A stretch of 64,000 nt of DNA. It comes from Gonatopus flavifemur (Eukaryota > Arthropoda > Insecta > Hymenoptera > Dryinidae). This document shows, piece after piece, positions 10,006-21,183 of this stretch. Positions within the stretch are counted from its first letter, which is position 1. Each line of letters opens with the position of its first letter. The stretch lies in contig JAFFJZ010000045.1 of NCBI GenBank assembly GCA_018340375.1, forward strand, positions 992,001-1,056,000, read 5' to 3'. The notes under the pieces were generated by a model. It saw only the letters and a list, made by a program, of their open reading frames with translations, had not been told where the DNA came from and made no database searches. A program made the translations under genes and the position numbers.

Positions 10006-13000
10006 TCATCATGAAGTAATCAGTCTTACGACTGGTTTGATGAAACCCTCCACCCCTGTCTATTATCCGCCAAACGTTTAATTTCTACATATCTACTACA
10101 TCCCTTGTCTTGTACGATTTGCTTCATATAACTTGCTCTAGGTCTACCTTTACCAGTTTTACCATTCATTTTCCCTTCCAATATTGTTTTCAATAAACTC
10201 TCATGCCGTAATGTGTGTCCTATAAGATTGCTTCTCCTTTTCACGATGTGTTTCAAAAGATTTCTTTCTTCATTTATCTGCTCGAGTACTTCTTCATTTT
10301 TGACTTTGTCTATCCATTTTATTCTGAGCATCCTCCTATAACACCACATTTCAAAAGCTTCAAGTCTTCGTTGATCAGTTTTCCCCATTGTCCAAGTTTC
10401 GCAACCATATAATGCTGTGCTCCAAACGTAACTTTTCAAGAATTTCTTCCTTACTTCCAAGCTTATATTTTTTGAGCATAATAACTGTCTCTTTTGATAA
10501 AAAGCCTGTTTCCCTTGTGCTATTCTTGCTCTTATATCTCTTTCGCTTTTGCCGTTCTCTGTAATTATGCTTCCTAGATATTTGAATTCTTTCACCTGTT
10601 CAATTGTCTCGGTATCTATTTTGATTCTCGTTCTTCTAGCTGTTTTCGCTGCTGTACACATCATGAATTTTGTTTTGTCTTTATTTATATTCATACAATA
10701 GTTTTCCAATAATATTGTTCTCATGGTGTTGAGAATATTTTCCAACTCAGTACTACTCGTGGCCAATATAGCTATGTCATCCGCGAATCTCAACATACTT
10801 ATATTTTCTCCCTGAATCTGTAATTTCGATTGAATTTCCTCCTTCACTTCGTTCATTGCTTCTTCTATATATAAATTGAACATCAGTGGCGATAATGAGC
10901 ATCCTTGTCTCACCCCTCTTCTTATTTGTGCTTCCCCTTCCTGACCCTCTATGTCTATTATTGCACTTTGATTCTTATATAATTCGTATATTATTCTTCT
11001 ATCTTTATAATTTATTCCCACCTTCTTCAGGATCGCAAACATCTTCTCCCAGTCCACATTATCGAAAGCCTTTTGTATATCTACAAAACCTATGTACACA
11101 GATTTCTTCAGCGCTATCCTTTTCTCTATTACTGCCCTGAGTGCTAAGATTGCTTTTCGCGTTCCCCTATTTTTTCTGAAACCAAACTGATCTTCTGCCA
11201 ATCTACTCTCTATTTTATTTTCCATCCTCCTGTATATAATTTTGGTCAGTATTTTCGAAGCATGTGAAGTTAAACTGATCGTTCTGTAGTTCTCGCATTT
11301 GTCTGCCCCTTGTTTTTTCGGGATAGCGACAATTTTATTCTTTTGGAAATCTTCCGGTACTTCTCCTTTTTCGTACATATCTCTAATCAATTCAAACAGT
11401 GCGTCGCGAGTTCCTTCACTGGAGGCTTTTATAAGGTCCGCACTTATGCCATCTATGCCTGGCGCTTTATTATTTTTCAATTCTTTCAAAGCCTTGTCGA
11501 ATTCTGATCTCAATATCGAATCTCCCAATTCTTCCTCATCTACATCCTCCTCCTTCTCTAATAGTGCTATATCATCGTTTCCTCTATACAAGTCTTCCAA
11601 ATGATTGATCCACTGTTCTATTTTCTCTTCCGTTTTTATCAATTGTCGTCCTAGGGAGTTTCTAATCTTATGGCTTCTAGATTTCATTTGTCTGAAAAAT
11701 CTTTTAATAATCCTATATGCTTCATCTATTTTTCCTAAATCTAATCTTATTTCTATTTCCTGACATTTCTCTTCTAACCACTGTTCTTTTGCTTTCCTTG
11801 ATTCTCTTATTATTTTATTTCTCAATGATTTGTATCGTTGCTGGCCTTCTTGGCTATCATTATTCTTGTATTTTCTTCTTTCATTTATCAATTCTAAAAT
11901 TTCTCCCGTTATCCATGGGTTTTTAGCTTCTACTCCATCATTCTTCAAAATCTTATCCGCACATTCTCTTATATTCCCTTTCATCTTTGTCCATCTCCTC
12001 TCTATTCCCAAGTCTTTCTCTTTTTGATCTCCCAATTTTTCATCCAACATTTTCTCGAATGCCTCATGTGTTTGTTTTTGCTCGAGGTTCTTCAAATTCC
12101 ATCTTTTCTGCATTTTCCTTTCCTTCTTCAGAGATTTGAATTTCAGAGAACATTTCATCATCAACATATTATGATCACTATCTATATCTGCACCGGGATA
12201 AGTTTTACAGTTTTTCACTTGGTTTCTAAATCTTTGTTTCACTAATATGTAATCAATTTGGTATCTTGCTGTATCTCCTGGCATTTTCCAAGTGTAGATT
12301 CTTCTTGGATGATTTTCGAATAAAGTGTTTGTGATAACCATCTTATGATTTTCACAAAATTCGACTAAACGTTGTCCTCTATCGTTCCTCCTCCCTAACG
12401 CGAAATCTCCCATAATGTTGTCCTCTTTTCCTTGTCCTACTACCGCATTCCAATCCCCCATCACTATCAAATTCTCTTCTCCCTTCACATATTCTATCAC
12501 TCCTTCTATTTCTTCGTACGTTTTTTCAATATCTCCCTCCGAATATGCAGATGTGGGCATGTATACTTGGACTATGACTGTGTCTACCGGTTTTGTTCTG
12601 ATTCTAACCATCATCACACGTTCATTATGTTGCAAATAATTTTCTATTCTATTTCCTACTCTTTTATGCATTACAATTCCTACACCTGCTTGACCGTTCT
12701 TTGATCCTGTATGAATTATTCTGTAATCCCCACTCCAGAAATCGCCCCCTTGTGGCCATCTCATTCCGCTAATCCCCATTACGTCTATATTCAACCTATT
12801 CATTTCTAATTTCAAATTTTCTAATTTTCCCGCTTGCCTCAGTGATCTAACATTCCACGCTCCGACTCGAAGAATGTTGTTTCTTTTCCCTATCCTATTC
12901 TTCGGTTTTCGTTCCTTGCTGATGAAGCTTCCTCGAGCAGCCTCCACCCGGAGATCCGAACGGGAGACTAGTTTACCTCCGGAATATTTTACTCGAGAGA

Positions 13001-13360
13001 GCGCCATCATGTATTTGTTAATTTGTTTGTTTGTTTTTGTTACCTAATATTCCAGGTTAGGAAAAAAGGTTTCATTTCCTCGGGAAGTATTGAAACATGT
13101 CAAGGAAGGTAGTTTCCCCTTGCTTTCCTTCCGTTTGATTTTGCCGATGTTTCTGGCATTAGGATGATTTCGTTTCTCTCAGTTTGTATTCTTTCTCTTG
13201 AGTAGTTTATTCCACTCAAAAAAAAGATCCAACTCTTAGATACTTATCCTCCCCACCACGTAAAGGAAGCAGATACTACCAGGGATGGATAAAAAGGATA
13301 TCAAGGACAGGTATCATGAATATCCCCCTGGAAGACCCGCAATCATCCACGGGGAGGAAG
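10006..13360 (-). mobile_element. RTE-like LINE, copy B, full length
   Basis: It spans from the 5' end at 13360 to a very short 3' region at 10006 and is bounded by an 11-bp duplication GAAGCCAAAAA at 9995-10005 and 13361-13371. The 3' untranslated part after the stop is only about 20 bases and ends in ATGATGA-like sequence. This fits RTE-type elements. The clade assignment is tentative; insertion by target-primed reverse transcription is supported by the duplication. Confidence 0.9.
10026..13010 (-). CDS. LINE polyprotein: endonuclease and reverse transcriptase, intact
   Basis: A single 994-aa ORF without stops. Residues about 46-282 form an apurinic-type endonuclease: GAWNVRSL near 50, GDWNAVVGQ near 185 and SDHN at 278-281. 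Residues about 515-780 form the reverse transcriptase: NKAPGIDGIS, YRTISLTS, QFGFRKNRGT, FVDIQKAFD at 642-650 and the catalytic FADD at 742-745 (F in place of the common Y). Residues after about 880 have the ALYGCETWTM and IGHTLRHE blocks frequent in arthropod elements of this type. There is no gag-like ORF and no RNase H domain. The start is the first of two adjacent ATGs and is shared with copy A. The protein should copy its own RNA into a nicked chromosome. The intact frame plus an 11-bp duplication suggest a recent insertion. Confidence 0.95.
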   Translation of the reverse strand: MMALSRVKYSGGKLVSRSDLRVEAARGSFISKERKPKNRIGKRNNILRVGAWNVRSLRQAGKLENLKLEMNRLNIDVMGISGMRWPQGGDFWSGDYRIIHTGSKNGQAGVGIVMHKRVGNRIENYLQHNERVMMVRIRTKPVDTVIVQVYMPTSAYSEGDIEKTYEEIEGVIEYVKGEENLIVMGDWNAVVGQGKEDNIMGDFALGRRNDRGQRLVEFCENHKMVITNTLFENHPRRIYTWKMPGDTARYQIDYILVKQRFRNQVKNCKTYPGADIDSDHNMLMMKCSLKFKSLKKERKMQKRWNLKNLEQKQTHEAFEKMLDEKLGDQKEKDLGIERRWTKMKGNIRECADKILKNDGVEAKNPWITGEILELINERRKYKNNDSQEGQQRYKSLRNKIIRESRKAKEQWLEEKCQEIEIRLDLGKIDEAYRIIKRFFRQMKSRSHKIRNSLGRQLIKTEEKIEQWINHLEDLYRGNDDIALLEKEEDVDEEELGDSILRSEFDKALKELKNNKAPGIDGISADLIKASSEGTRDALFELIRDMYEKGEVPEDFQKNKIVAIPKKQGADKCENYRTISLTSHASKILTKIIYRRMENKIESRLAEDQFGFRKNRGTRKAILALRAVIEKRIALKKSVYIGFVDIQKAFDNVDWEKMFAILKKVGINYKDRRIIYELYKNQSAIIDIEGQEGEAQIRRGVRQGCSLSPLMFNLYIEEAMNEVKEEIQSKLQIQGENISMLRFADDIAILATSSTELENILNTMRTILLENYCMNINKDKTKFMMCTAAKTARRTRIKIDTETIEQVKEFKYLGSIITENGKSERDIRARIAQGKQAFYQKRQLLCSKNISLEVRKKFLKSYVWSTALYGCETWTMGKTDQRRLEAFEMWCYRRMLRIKWIDKVKNEEVLEQINEERNLLKHIVKRRSNLIGHTLRHESLLKTILEGKMNGKTGKGRPRASYMKQIVQDKGCSRYVEIKRLADNRQGWRVSSNQS

Positions 13361-13442
13361 GAAGCCAAAAAATGTTTTGAAAATATCAAAGTGGTGTTAC
13401 CTGAATTGAGGGCTCGGTATCATTAAATCTTTGAACCATCAA

Positions 13443-13865
13443 CCCAGATAGCATTGAAAGTCCTCTGGACGTTTCAGAAACATATCCTCAGTTCTGCGCG
13501 CTTCGTCTTCGGGGAGTAGGTTCAATTACTTTCAGAGAACGTTCATTTTTGATGCACCTGAATACGTTCCCAGTACGTCTTTTTCATCTACCACGGGACG
13601 TTCTCGTTACGTTTCCCAAAGGTACTTTCAGGAAAATCAACCTTTACAAACGTATGTGTAGTATCGTACAACGTAATTGACATCTTTATTGAACACGGTC
13701 CCAGAACGTCGTGTGGTGGACATAAATTGAATATCACAGAACATTTGTATGTCCCTGGAACGTACATGTGACGTTTTTAGAACGTCCTGGGATTTTATTC
13801 GAACGTTTTCTGTGAGAGCAAGTACGTTTTCTGAACGTTCAGAAAACCTCCCGATGCTATCCGGG
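13443..13865. mobile_element. AACGTTC-family MITE
   Basis: The ends CCCAGATAGCAT and ATGCTATCCGGG pair. The interior repeats AACGT(T/A)C-like words about a dozen times (GGACGTTCTCG, GAACGTTCATT, GAACGTCCTGG). Related copies lie at 26283-26645 and 49188-49296, with a partial one at 8925-9090. Confidence 0.8.
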
Positions 13866-13962
13866 AACTGATGTGGCAAAAGCCGCCTTCAGAACAACTT
13901 TGTACATGTAAATTTGATTGTGAAAAGTTGACTTTGAGAACTCAAAAATTTTACTTTCTTAA

Positions 13963-14181
13963 CCCTCAGTTACCCCACGGGGGTCTGAAGGGAACAACAG
14001 GTTTTCGAGAAATCTGATCTCCCGTTTATAGGGGTGAAGAGGTGCTATTTGAAACAAGAACAAGAATGAAGTTCGAGAACCATACTATATTCTTGATCAT
14101 GGGAAAAGCTTCATCTAATTGATTGCAAAGCACAACGAAAGGTTAACGAAAATATGCGAAAAAATGTGGGGTAACTGAGGG
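13963..14181. mobile_element. piggyBac-type MITE with TTAA duplication
   Basis: Perfect 16-bp inverted repeats CCCTCAGTTACCCCAC are flanked on both sides by TTAA (13959-13962 and 14182-14185). TTAA targeting and CCC-starting ends are the signature of the piggyBac superfamily. There is no transposase inside its 219 bp. Confidence 0.9.
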
Positions 14182-14759
14182 TTAACCTTATAGCGGACGT
14201 GAAACTAGCCAAATTATTTATTCCAAACTATTCGACAGTGTTTTAAATGTACTCAAAATATTGCTATGTAAAACAATGCTTTGGTGCATGCACAATGACT
14301 ATAACGGAGCGGTATTTTGATTTCATTGAAGTATTCTTTGATCGTTTGACATATACGATTCAGCTTGAACCATAGCGCTAGTGATTTTCAATCCACTCAA
14401 TCCTGACGAATTTATCGATTTTCACATATGTTTATATTTTTAGATCCAAATAACACTTGAGAAGTCTAAAACAGAGTTGTCGAACTTGGAATGTCCCTTC
14501 AAGATATAAATATATTCAATATCTGCTAAGTTGCAAAAAAAAAGTGAATCTATTCAGGGGTTGAATATTACAAAGGTTAAAAACCCCCAAAAAATTCATC
14601 ACCTTTGTACACATGACGATACAAACAGTACAAAATACTGTACACAACTCGAATACAAGCAGGAATCTCATTTAGTTTGTCAAGTTCGTCAAGACATGTT
14701 CATAAAGATATATTTGTGAAGAAAGTGTTGATAGAAAATTCGCAGAAGATAAAGATTGT

Positions 14760-14920
14760 TGCATAATATTCGTCCCTTCTTCCATTCACATGACACCGTT
14801 GATGGTCTCGTTTTCTTGTCGCGTCCTTAACGCTTGCGTGACGAGACAAAGCATCCCTGTGTCGCGAACGGTATCACCGCCTGGTACCGTCCGTCCGCTT
14901 CGCCATAATTCAACTTTTCT
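14760..14920. other. GC-richer island with nested inverted repeats
   Basis: In otherwise AT-rich DNA this segment has GTCTCG paired with CGAGAC 43 bp apart, CGGTA paired with TACCG, and several CG dinucleotides. No ORF crosses it and it has no similarity to other repeats here. It could be a conserved regulatory element or a fragment of an unrecognised repeat. Confidence 0.35.
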
Positions 14921-15789
14921 ATTTGTCTTTTTCTCCTAAACCTTTTCTCTTTTTTGTTTCTTCTTCAATCTTCGTTATTCGCCACAGTATTTTCTTTCTC
15001 CTGTACCACGGAATAGACATGATATCGACATAAGAGTATCGATTCTTTGACCCCGATTGATTATAATTCTCTTTCTTTTTTGGACAACACACAAAACTTG
15101 AAAAGTATCATGTCATGTGATGAGATTGCAGGAAGTCTGGTAATGAGAATCCCCCATAACTCAGAGTCACCGCCGTTTTGTACTTCTTTTACTCGAGTTT
15201 AATTTGATCGCCACAAGCAAATAATGAATTAACTTTTAAATATTATATTAGAATTATAAACTTGGAAACAAAAATGACCCTTACGAATCACGCCAATTTG
15301 TTATTTTCCCCATTCGATTGATTGGATTTCATACATCGTCAAATTAAATGAAAACGTATGTGTGGTACGATATATAATTTTTAGTCTTTCGTGTTGAGAG
15401 ATTATTGAGTTCAAATTGTTATACATACGTGCATGCATCAAGTTTCACGATTATCACGATTGTAAACTTGACTCTAATACTGAGTATTGCGTCTGAAGAT
15501 ATATCATTTTTGAATATGATTGACAATAATAATGATTTTCACATAAGAAATCATTTCGATTTGTATGGGTAATACGAAATTAAGATTTAAATGGGGTATA
15601 GTTGATTTTCTTGGTACCTCTGTGTAAAATTTTTCATTGAAAACTATAGTCTACTACAGGAAAAATGACAATTTATCATAAAACATCAATAGTTTCTAAA
15701 TGACGTTTTGAATCGGTAATTTACTTTCGAACCTGTAGTTTTTGATTGTTTGTATGTGTTTAAACAATAATATAACTTTTGGATACACA

Positions 15790-15990
15790 GTAGAAAATTT
15801 TGAGTATTTCCAATACACGTGCACGTCCCAAACGATCTCTCAAGTTTTGTGTTGAATATTGACACGAAGCATGTGAGAAATTAGCACAAAAGTGTTAAGT
15901 TTAAATTGAAAATCTGTCCATTTGAAGCTCATCTATATTGATTTTCAACACGAATTTTGAGTGAATCGTTTTGAATATAAAATTTTTTAT
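15790..15990. repeat. Dispersed repeat, copy 1
   Basis: Shares TTGATTTTCAACACGAATTT, GAGTGAATCGTTTTGAA and neighbouring words with 16900-17110 in the same orientation and order, with many substitutions. Confidence 0.6.
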
Positions 15991-16150
15991 TGTGTGGCAA
16001 TAGTGATCAATAGTTTTCAAGAATATGGTTGATTTTTAATGTTTTCTGATAGTAAATTTTCTCTATGTGAAAAAACCAATAGACCCGGATAGGCTCAATC
16101 CTATCAAAATTAGTGACATTCTATCGGCTTCTGTGCGGTTATTGTCACCA

Positions 16151-16254
16151 GAGATGTTCTTTTCAGTACAATTTCCGTTAGATCAACCTATGATGATCAT
16201 GAGTTGAATGGGAATATCAATCAGGAATTCCGAAATTGTACTAAAGAACATCCC
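16151..16254. mobile_element. Short MITE
   Basis: The ends AGAGATGTTCTTT and AAAGAACATCCCT pair, followed inward by CAGTACAATTTC and GAAATTGTACT. At 104 bp it can form one hairpin. Confidence 0.7.
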
Positions 16255-16899
16255 TGATTGTCACAGCACCTATTGTAATTCAGAGAATTCATCAGATTTT
16301 TCAGACAGGGACTTTTCACACTATTAGAAACCAATGTTACAATATGGTTTCTCCTTCATCACAACCCGAAGAGAACATGAAGCTTCAGCGAACGTTCAGA
16401 TCAGATGTGTATAGATCGGGCCGAAGGTTCATTAGAGCTAACTTTTAGATTCACTTATAATATAAAATACAAGTGTTGGAAAAAGAATTTCTGTCTGCGG
16501 GGATGATTCCGGCTCTTCTACTGATCTGAAACAAAAAATCCAAAAAGTTTCTTGATCTATGTTATCGCCGCTATTGTCCGCACCTCAACTATTTCATCTG
16601 ACCAAAAATTAACGAAATGGTGGTGGTTATTGCAGAAGTGTAAAAAACCACCTTTTTGCGTCATAAATCAGGTTAAAATCAGAATACCAAAAAGTTTGAG
16701 GTACGAACGATAGTCACAATGATAGTATTGGATACCGGATTACAATTTGAAGTCGATACGATTGGTCGTTTTTGAGAAATCATCTCCGCCAAATAATCCA
16801 TAAAACTGTTCCCAAACTCAAGCGTGCGCCGTTTGAGCCTCTAATTTGAAGTGTTACAAGACAGAAAGCACCTTGACCGAGCATAGAATATCAATTTTA

Positions 16900-17110
16900 T
16901 CGGTAATAACTATCAAAAAATGCTCAAAAAAAAATTCGAACTTTCGAACTCATCACATTGGAGTGACCCCTTGAGTTTACATTGAAACACTGTCCGTTGA
17001 ACACCCATCTGTGTTGATTTTCAACCCGAATTTTGAGTGAACCGTTTCGAACACAAAATTTCCTAATATGCAGGAATAACAAGTGAACAACACAGCTCAA
17101 CAAGATTTTA
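16900..17110. repeat. Dispersed repeat, copy 2
   Basis: Direct-orientation relative of 15790-15990, sharing TTGATTTTCAACCCGAATTT and GAGTGAACCGTTTCGAA. Both copies sit in the intron upstream of the nompC exon. Confidence 0.6.
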
Positions 17111-18598
17111 GGCAACTGCGAGTGGATGCCGAAGTAATTTGCTGCATAGAATACGAATCCAAGTTTAGAATATGGCCATCACGTCAGAATTTTCAGATAT
17201 TAGGGATTATCTCGTCGGAAATTTGGCTATTTTTCAGGTTTTGAACCTGCGCACAAGATTGTTTGGTTCATTTTCCTAATTGCATTATTCAGTAGTACTC
17301 TCACCCCACTCAGCACAAATATTGCTGCAATATTACTGCAATATTTCAATATTACTGTAATATTATGTGCTGGATGGAACCCTTCGAAATCAGCTATTGA
17401 TTGGTGATTTATGATTTTTCTCCGCAGAGTCACGATCATTCTAAGGTATGAAATACATCCCCAGGATTGTAATAATCCCAGGATCTCCTGAAGGCATCGC
17501 TATGAAGTGTGAAAATGAAAATCCCCATTTGCGGACATGATATTTGTAATTAGTGACTCCGAAAACACTCAAAAGGAATTTGTTGGGTACAAATATTGTT
17601 TTTTGGAAATTTTCATGTGCCACTTTGAACCCTCCAATTTGAGGACTGAAATCTCAATTTTCTGAATTCATATTCCTACTTAGCGATCTCACAAACCCCC
17701 AAACACACAGGTTCAACAGAAGTGAGCCAATAAAAGAATGCCTCAAAGAATTAACAATGTGAATACTGATTCCGAGTCGAAAAATTGTGATACTTTTTAA
17801 AGCCTGATCAATTCCGTAATACGCAACGATCCAGAGTTCAATTGGGGCGAAAAAAGGTCAACATCAGGTTGAATGAGAATGTCAAAAGCAAGATCAGGTT
17901 GAGGACAGGGCGAGATCAGGGCGAAAAATGAAATCAAACGTTCAAACGTGATTCACTCCGTAATGCGCAACGAATCAGAGCTAAATCAGGTTCCACTTTT
18001 TGACTCGGGGTGATGTTGTTAGGGTATACTTTATATTCTCGAATGGTCGTAACTGTAAGAGAAAAAATTGTCGGTGACTGGTCAATAGCTTATTTCGAAG
18101 GGTAAGAGTAGTACGAAATGATGTAATTTAAAAAACAAAGCAGAAAACATTTTGGCGCCTTGTACATAATCTCACAAATAGTCGATAAAACCATTTTTCG
18201 AGTAAGTAACTGCAAATATCTCAAATTCCTGATGTGGTGACTTAATTCTGACTTCAGATTTGGATTCCGGGTAACGAATTATTTCAGAAATTACTTCCAG
18301 CCGCTCAACAGCAATTATGACCCCATTTTTTACAGGCCTCCTGTGTATAATATGATGCGCGTTTTTTGAGAATATTTGAGAAATAATTCAAGCATTCCTC
18401 TACATTATTGTAAAGAAATTTCAGTGCCATAAACGGAGAGAGAACAATTCAATTTTCTCCATGTTCCTGATCAAATCAACTTATTATGAATCTTTGAAAC
18501 TCCTCAATAAATGAATATTCAAAACTCTCTAAAGGTTTTAAAAAATCAATACTCTTCTTCAACAAGGTGATCAATAATTCTATGTCTTCTTATTTTAG
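17111..18598 (+). other. nompC intron, 3' part with acceptor site
   Basis: No gene is seen. The last 30 bases form a pyrimidine-rich tract ending TCTTCTTATTTTAG, a good splice acceptor for the exon that follows. Confidence 0.6.
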
Positions 18599-18799
18599 AG
18601 AGGTAAGATACCACTATTATTAGCTGTGGAAACTGGAAATCAGTCCATGTGTCGAGAACTCTTGACGCAATGTGCTCCGGAACAACTGCGGCTCACAACA
18701 CCGGACGGCGATTCGGCGCTGCATTTGGCTGTCAGAAGGAAAGACGTGGACATAGCGCGAATTTTGGTCGATTATGGTGCTCCTGTGGATTTGCAAAAC
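18599..18799 (+). CDS. nompC: nompC mechanosensory TRP channel, internal ankyrin exon
   Basis: Exactly 67 codons run from the AG of TATTTTAG to the donor GTGAGT at 18800. The frame is open throughout and phase 0 at both ends. The peptide contains GKIPLLLAVETGNQSMCREL followed by the ankyrin signature GDSALHLAVRRKDVDIARIL and VDYGAPVDLQN. From family knowledge this block belongs to the N-terminal third of the long ankyrin spring of NOMPC, a TRPN channel that opens on mechanical force in hearing, touch and proprioceptive neurons. The ankyrin spring is cytoplasmic and tethers the channel to microtubules. No neighbouring exon was found, so the introns on both sides must be long unless this is an isolated duplicate. 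The identification rests on remembered family sequence; a generic ankyrin gene is the alternative. Confidence 0.85.
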
Positions 18800-19130
18800 G
18801 TGAGTAGTACTCCAAAAATCTTAATGAATCCATCATGGAATTGTTCGAGTGTCTCTGTTATGACAGTTCAGGATGCATTTTTTATGGATTCCTGAAGAAT
18901 TTATTATGTATTCTTCCGAAATTGTGATTAGGAGAGTTCATTTGGGACACACTCATGTTGTGGACATCTTGTACTTTTTCCAACCTTCTTTTCTGAATGG
19001 CTCTGAATTCCTCCGGCCGAAAGGATTGAATATTTGTTCGGGATTTCTCAAATCTTTCTGAATTACTCTGAATCCTTTGGAATTTTAATCATTCACATTT
19101 TAAACATTTCTCCCAATCTCTCTGACCCTA
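18800..19130. other. nompC intron start with CTCTGAAT-rich sequence
   Basis: After the donor, AT-rich DNA grades into degenerate CTCTGAATTCC-like repeats from about 18990. The same kind of sequence resumes after the mariner relic at 20530-20720. Confidence 0.5.
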
Positions 19131-19238
19131 ACAGCACATCCACCGATTTCTACGTCGCATCTCCGTGGACTCCACGTGGATAGAACGTGGATGAACGGAG
19201 AAACCACGTGGAGGCAACGTAGGAATGTCCGGTGCTGT
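19131..19238. mobile_element. Short MITE with ACAGCAC ends
   Basis: The ends ACAGCAC and GTGCTGT pair. Inside are repeated CCACGTGG and ACGTGGA words and CTACGT paired with ACGTAG. 108 bp, GC-richer than its surroundings. Confidence 0.65.
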
Positions 19239-19259
19239 ACGGGGAATCCTTCAAAATAT

Positions 19260-20462
19260 ATTAGAACCTTGAATAAGTTTTCGCTGTTTCATTACAGATG
19301 ACACTAACAGTACTCCGTGCTTGAAATTTCGAATGGTAACGCACTCGCAAGGAAGTACTGTGACTAACCTGAAATTCCAGTGTATGGTTGTTCACTTTAG
19401 TGTAAACAGAGTAATCGCTTATTGGTTTTGAAAATGTCTACTTTTGTGCCAACTAAAGTGCATTTGCGGGGAATTCTATTGCACTACTTTATACAAAAGA
19501 AATCTGCAGCTGAAGCACATAGAATTCTTCTTGAGACTTATGGTGACAATGCTCTAACCACCAAAAAAATTTGAAGACAGAGAATTGGAGGAATTAATCG
19601 ATGAAGACCGATCTCAGACGCCTGCAGAACTTGGAAAACAATCACAAGTTGATGAGTTACCTGTTTCAAAACGTTTGAAAATGTTAGGGATGATCCAGAA
19701 GCATGGACATTGGGTGCCGTATGAATTGAAGTCAAGAGGCATCGAACGACGTTTTGTCACGTGTTAACTACTGCTTTAACGACAGGAAATAAAAGGTTTT
19801 TTATACCGTATCGTGACTGACGATGGAAAATGGATACACTATGATGATTCGAAGCGTAGGAAATTATGGGGTGAGCCTGGCCATGCATCAACATCGTTTG
19901 CAAAACCAAATATCCATGGTCCGAAGCTTCTTCTTTGTATTTGGTGGGATCAGCAAGGTGTAATTTATTATGAGCTGCTCAAACCGAATGAGACTATCAC
20001 AGAGGATTGCTATCGGCTTCAATCGATTCGTATGAGTCGATTCCTAAAAGAAAAACGGCCGCTCTACGAGAAGAGATACAACAAAGTGATTTTTTTACAT
20101 GACAACGCCCGGCCTCATGTTGCAAAACCAGTCAAAACGTACCTGGAAACGCTTCAATGGGAAGTTCTACCCCAACCGCCGTATTCGCCTGACATAGCTC
20201 CTTCCGATTTTCACCTATTCCATTCGATGGCTCATAGCATAGCTGACCAGCGTTTTCATTCTTACGAAGAAGCTGAAAAATAAGTCGATTCTTGGATAGC
20301 CTCAAAAGACATGTTATTTTTCCACCGCGGAATTCATATACTGCCGGGAAGATGGGAGAAAGTATTCTCTAGTGATGGGCAATACTTTAAAAAAACGTTT
20401 TTGTTCTTTATATTTTGAATAAAGTTTTTATTTTGTAAAAAAAACAGCGGGAAGTCCTAATT
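19260..20462 (+). mobile_element. Degenerate mariner transposon
   Basis: The right end reads inward as TTAGGACTTCCCGCTGTTT. The left end near 19261 starts TTAGAACC and also reaches CGCTGTTT after a small insertion. It encloses a broken transposase gene and interrupts the CTCTGAAT-rich repeat tract. Boundaries are approximate. Confidence 0.75.
19434..20420 (+). pseudogene. Mariner transposase, broken (DD34D lineage distinct from 4486)
   Basis: It starts MSTFVPTKVHLRGILLHYF at 19434, then loses frame near 19560, resumes with GMIQKHGHWVPYELKSRGIE (about 19690-19750), shifts again, and continues from 19813 to 20280 before a stop at 20281-20283. The WVPYEL linker and the motifs HDNARPH and YSPDIAPSDFHLF with 34 residues between aspartates identify mariner. 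The first catalytic region reads TDDGKWIH where family members have GDEKWI. At least two frameshifts and a stop make it non-functional. It belongs to the SETMAR-like branch, unlike the copy at 4486. Confidence 0.85.
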
Positions 20463-20754
20463 AAGCGAGGTCGTAATAAAATTTTTTTAATTTTTTAAAT
20501 TCTCCAAATTTAAATTATTTTGATTTGAAAACTGCCCCTGAATTACCCTGAATCTCTCTGTATTTTCTAGACTGTCTCTAAATCTCTCCGAATCTTCCAG
20601 AATTCCAATCATTAGATTTCGAAACATTCTTTAAATTTCTCTGAATCAGTCAAACCAGGTTCACAGAGTTCTCTTGGGATCACCCTGGATCCCTCAGAAT
20701 ACCTCTGAATCTTGAATTCCAAACGGTGAACTATTCATCATTACAATTTTGAAC
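20463..20754. other. CTCTGAAT-rich degenerate repeat
   Basis: Runs of CTCTGAATC and CTCCGAATC at irregular spacing continue the tract seen before the mariner relic. Confidence 0.5.
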
Positions 20755-20975
20755 AGGTAATTACTTAAAATTTGTCATTAGGTATAAGTCAGATTTGTAT
20801 AATGATATTTGAATGAAGTACTTTCATAATTTCGAATGCAATGTATGATGGATGAGTAAAATTTTAAGGGAATCACTAAATGAAGAAATAGTCCGAAAAA
20901 ATCGAAGAAAGTAGATGAAAATTTTTGAAACTCAGTTTGGCTAATTCAGAGAATTCAAGGAATTCAGAGGAATTT
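20755..20975 (+). repeat. Direct repeat flanking a virus-like insertion, left copy
   Basis: Nearly the same as 22130-22345 in the same orientation: shared blocks include GAATGAAGTACTTTCATAAT, AAGAAATAGTCCGAAAAAAT and TTTGAAACTCAGTTTGGCTA. It lacks TG...CA ends, so it is not a standard LTR. Confidence 0.8.
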
Positions 20976-21146
20976 TAGAGATATTGTTAAACCTAAAATT
21001 CATTAAAAATCATAAGAAACCTCGGAAAATATCTAATCATAAGAAAATACGTATAGAAAAAACTCTTGAAACCATAGAAAGAAAGAAAACATTGTCTCTT
21101 CTCTTTCAAGCAATAGTCCCCACTCAAAGGTCAGCTTCCAAAAGAG

Positions 21147-21183
21147 TATATAAAGCCCAAGGGAATGCCCTTTGACACTCACT
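21147..21183 (+). promoter_or_regulatory. TATA box and initiator
   Basis: TATATAAA at 21147-21154 is followed by the initiator-like CTCACT with its A at 21181, spacing typical of RNA polymerase II core promoters. It lies just upstream of a possible leader exon ending CAACA|GTAAGT near 21301. Confidence 0.55.

Larger units (their letters stand above)
14186..16150. other. nompC intron: AT-rich DNA with one GC-richer island
   Basis: No gene is seen. 14190-14400 is a worn relative of the MITE at 48060-48252 (shared TTATTCCAAAC and the terminal GCGCTAGT). 14760-14920 is a GC-richer stretch described separately. The intronic assignment follows from the downstream exon at 18599 and is inference. 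Confidence 0.5.
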
